From assembly GCA_037127315.1 (NCBI GenBank), contig JBBBDQ010000351.1, positions 143,501 through 207,500 of the forward strand: a stretch of DNA of 64,000 bases, read 5' to 3'. The notes beneath the pieces were generated by a model. The model saw only the letters and a program-made list of their open reading frames with translations. It had not been told where the DNA came from and searched no databases. Every line of letters begins with the position of its first letter. The stretch's first letter is position 1. Made by a program: the position numbers and the translations under genes. Below, piece after piece: positions 40,201 through 45,275 of this stretch. The stretch comes from Ascarosepion bandense (Eukaryota > Mollusca > Cephalopoda > Sepiida > Sepiidae).

Positions 40201-43200
40201 CGAGGTATTGTAATTATGTGCACTATTTATATTGTTTGGACTGTTGTCTTCATCTTTGTTGCCATATTCATGATATTTTGATTATTGTACACTCTGGCAG
40301 TCTTCAGGTGTTTGGAATTTCAAACGGAACCATTTATTTCGTCTACCATGGTAGATTGTCCTAGTTCTGTGTGCCATGATTCTTCCAGATACATCCGTAT
40401 TTGGTTATTTTCCTTTTAACTCAACTCTTCAAGTTTTTGTTCACCTCTACTTTAACCAGGAACTGAGCAACTCTTTGGGTCAAACAACATGTGGAGATCA
40501 GTGTATAGATTTTTTGGACTTATAAATCTAATGTATCAGTAACCATTTTTTATCAGAGCTTATATTACAATTTTGTGTTATTATTGGTTTTCTCTAGCAC
40601 TCTGTATTACAGAATCTTTATATTAGCTGGTGGGAGAGGAGAGGTAAAATCTATTCTAAATGATAATGTGTGGTTTGAAAAAGGCAGTCACTTACCCTTG
40701 AGGAATGAAATCAGAATATCAGAATACTTAAAAATGAGAAAGTTGAAACAATAAGTGCCTATACTAGCATCTAGTAACATCTTTAATAGACCTAAAAAAA
40801 AACAACAAAAGAATGAAAACCATATTGGGGCATTTAATTGAGAAAAAACAAAACAAAAAAATTAAGCATAAAATGCCAAAATTCCCCAATTTGATTACAT
40901 TACAAGTAAAAGTCATATTGACAAATTAAGTTGAAGAAGCACATAAGAGGTACCAACTTTTGAAGGTCCCAAGTCTCAAGTAATGGAATGGCCTACAGGA
41001 TACATAGCTTAGTGGATAGAAAGCATAAGTCTATGATAAAAAATGAACTGCATATTGCAGCCTTTAATTTAGAAAGAATCCAAAATACCACCATCAGATT
41101 ATGCTACAAATTTTGGTCAAGTTATCAGGTGTAGGTTTACAATGAACAAGTGCGTATTCTTCTTCATGTGCTGTGTCCTTTCAGGACGTAGGCAATCATG
41201 AACTTTCACTTGACTGTCTCTCTCATTGCTCTCGATATTTCTCTTGGTATCTCTTTTAAGCCTTGCACTGTTATCCATTTGCTCAGACCTAACAAGTATG
41301 TCTTGCACTGCTTTCCCCTGGCTCTCCTTCCCTTTATCCGACCTGTGAGTATTAAGTTTTCTTCTCATTTGCAACACCTCATTGTTGCACACGTGCTCTG
41401 TTCATGGTATCCTCAGCATCCTTCTGTAAAACCATATTTATGCTGCCTCAAGCCTCTCCTTCATCCTTGATGAGATCATTCAACATACACTGCCATACAG
41501 GAGGACAGATATCACAGAGCAATCCAGCACACTGTTCTTTGTTTCTGAGATTTTCCTGTCTTTCAGTGCTCTAGTTAGCTCCTGGAATGGGTCTTTGGTT
41601 ATGCCAGTGCACCTTTAGCTCTCCATGTCGCACTTTCCATCCTCTTTCAAAATACTTCCCAGGTATTTGAATTTTTTCTTGTTTTATTTTAGTTTCTCCA
41701 ACTTGTAGTTGGCATATTGGGCTCCTCTTTTTGCTGATGACCGTACATTCAGTTTTCTTGAAGTTTATGCTCAGTCCTTTCTTCTCACTTTCTTTTGCTA
41801 CCTTCTGTAGAAGGTCCTGCAAAAGAACCTGATATGAAAAAATCCAAAATTCCACCATCTGATTATTATACAAGGAGTTTCAAGCTGGCTGGCCTAGGAT
41901 AAGAATGCACTGTATACTGCAGCCTTTAAAAAAAGAACATTAGAAGAAAAATTCCTTAAATTCTATCACCTGATTATACTCCAAGTGCTGGTCAAGTTAC
42001 CTAGCAGTTGTGAGTTTAGTCCCTGGCTTGATTAGCAGAAGGGGGGGAATCAGGGACAATACCACAAGGTAAATTAACCAAATAAAGTGATCTAATATCT
42101 TCTATAATGGAAAATAGAGTGAGAACATTTGATTATCATAGACTGAATGTTTTAGTTCAAAGTTTCTATTTAATTTCTTAAAATCTGTTTTTAGCAATTT
42201 TCAAAATTGATATGCGAGAAAAAAATTTAATAATGGATTGTTTAATGCAAATTATTGTTAAATATAATTCATAGTAATCTTGTTTATTATCATGGGAGTG
42301 GCCTAGGGTGAGAGGATCCATATAGGTAAGCAAACTTCCTTTTTTTTTTTTTATGTGCTGTATTGCTTCAGGGTGTAGGCAACATAACCCTCCACATATC
42401 CCTTGCAGCTCTCAATACATTTTGTCTTGGTAATGAAACTGAAAGGTGTAAAACGGAAATGAAGGAAGTATTTAGTTTTGACATACATTCATCTATCAAC
42501 AATAAACATATTCAGTAAGTCTATTTCTTTTTTCATAAAAGCAAATTTTTAGGTAAGTTGACATTGCTCATGAGAAATTCTGTTTGTCTTAATGCATGTT
42601 TTGCCACAGATTTGCGAATAGAAAAATCAATAAGATTGATTTGTCAAAATTAATATAATGATTTCAATTCTTTACCTAAATGTATGCACAGATACTTTCA
42701 GACAAATCTCACAGATATTACAATTCTAAACCTGTTAGCGATTGTATGACTTGAGAAAGTACTGACAGGAGTGATACTGTCAAATTTTCAACATGCTTTG
42801 TCTATGCCAATCATTTTCAAATTATAATTCTAATTTAAAACATTGTATCAAACAGGTAAACATGGAGTCATAACAAGTGGCACTAATTTCTAATGAGACT
42901 TACAGGACAACTTTGCCTAATATAGAATCTGATCTACACTAAACTTACAAAATTTGTTCAAACTAAGAAAAACATTTATAGAATACTTTAAAAAAAGTAT
43001 TAAAGGCTGAACAAAATATTGGAGTTTGCTTTTCTCAAGTTCAAAATCAGAAATTCACAGGATTAATGTTTGATAGATATTCTGCAGCCTACGATGATGT
43101 GTGTTCTAGGGTAGGAATAGTTTAGAGCTTAGTATTTAAGAAAAAAAAAAAAAAAAGAAGAAACTATTATTAAAACAAATGCTAAATATGAAAAAATATA

Positions 43201-43891
43201 ACTTTACAGAAATCTTAGAATTGCTATTATTTAAAAAAAAATACTTGTTTAGCAGATGGAATCTAATCTGTTACAATTGCTGAAATAAGCTTTTCTGGAA
43301 GATGAATACTTACAGCGATGATGATGTTTGCATCCAAAGAACGTGGATTTTACACGTAGATGTAAGAAATATATAACAAAAGAATTACAGACCAATTATA
43401 TTTACAGTAACTGAACCAGCTCATGAATCATACATTTTACCACAAAAGCCACATTACAGTTCAATGGATTTATACTAACAAGTAAATATCTACAAGATAG
43501 TTCTTTTGTTGCCTGAGATACATACATTGAATACAATGGTAAATAATAGCTCACAAATTATATCAAGGAAACAGGACAGAGAAAAATAATAATTGTAAGT
43601 TTTTGAATTAGTAGCTTCAGCAAAAATAAGGAATTATAAAATCTCATATCCACTTATGAAGTCATCAGAAAAATTCAAATATTACCGTATAAACAGGGCT
43701 TCAACAAACAAAATGTTCTGAGGAAAATTAAGGCTTAAACAAAAAACATTTGCATAACTAATTGGAAAACTTGAGTTTGAAAGATAAAAGATTTATTTTC
43801 ATACTTTTTCAGAACATAAACAAAAGCAGAAACTATATTTTAATAATGTCTGATTTATACATCATTTTTTACTGTTGGGACAGTAAATGTA

Positions 43892-43924
<33 letters not shown>

Positions 43925-45226
43925 CTCTCACAGCAGACCTCAAGTGGAATGACTATATAGAATCCATAGCTAAATCCGATGCTAAGAAGATCGGTTCTTT
44001 GTGTAGGGCCAGGAAGTTTTCCTGTCTGAAACCACCCTGTACATATATAAATCTACCATCCGCCCGTGCATTAAATACTGCTGCCATGTCTGGTCGGGTG
44101 GCTCATGCTATCCTCCTAGGGGTCCTTGACAAAATCCAACGAAGCATCTGTAATGTGATCAATCCCGATTTGGCAGCTCAGATACAGTCACTTTCTCACC
44201 AGCATAATAAGGCTTTCTTGTGTCTCTTCTACAAATACTTTCACGACTTCTGCTCTGATGAACTTAGCTCCCTGGTGCCCCCTATATATGAATTTACTCG
44301 AGCCACAAGATTAGCAACTACGTCTCACTCTTTTTTCTGTGAAACCAATAAAATGTAAATACAAATTCTACTCCAGCAGTTTCTTTTCTCGCACTTCCCG
44401 CCTGTGGAATTCCCTTCCATTTACTTGCTTCATGAAAGGTATAATCTCCATGAATTTAAATGTAAAGTTAATAGCCATCTTCTATCTCAATAACTTGCAT
44501 CCTCTCTCTCATGCTCCTTTCTCTGTCCATGCCACTCATCAGAATTCTCATCCTTCTCTTACCCACTTCCTGACACCCCCTTATAACCTGTCACTCTTTC
44601 TCATAACTTTCCTCCTATGTAACCCCCTGAGCACCAGTGACAGTTAACTGCTTTGCTTGGGGCGATATATATATTAAAAAAGGATTAATTCAAAGATGTT
44701 GAATGGCCATTTCGATATGAAGATCCCTACGGGGGATAACATCACCTCAGCAACAGAAAAATCCTTTCAGAAACTGGAGAAAAATTAGTCTACTTTTCCT
44801 TTTTAAATAGATTACAAAGAAATTAAAAAAGAAAATAAAAATAAAAATAAAATAAAAAGGAAAATAAAAATAAATTTTAATTTAAAAAAAAATTGTTTTT
44901 TAATTTCTTTTTTAATTTTTTAAAATTTCTTTGTAATCTATTTAAAAAGGAAAAGTAGACTAATTTTTCTCCAGTTTCTGAAAGGATTTTTCTGTTGCTG
45001 AGGTGATGTGTTATCCCCCGTGGGGATCTTCATATCGAAATGGCCATTCAACATCTTTGAATTAATCCTTTTTTAATATATATTTGCTCTGTAATATTTT
45101 ATTACATGGAGCTCTCTTCCTGTATCATTTTTTAATATTAAAATAAAATTTTTAATATTAATTAGGATCGGGTTTTTGGAATTTACCTTCCTGCTTTTTT
45201 TCCCCTTGGATTGAAGCATCTGAATT

Positions 45227-45275
<49 letters not shown>

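Noticed and set aside
40860..42030. CRISPR-like array of regularly spaced repeats
   Set aside because: Spacing is irregular, units are degenerate, and the sequence is clearly eukaryotic.
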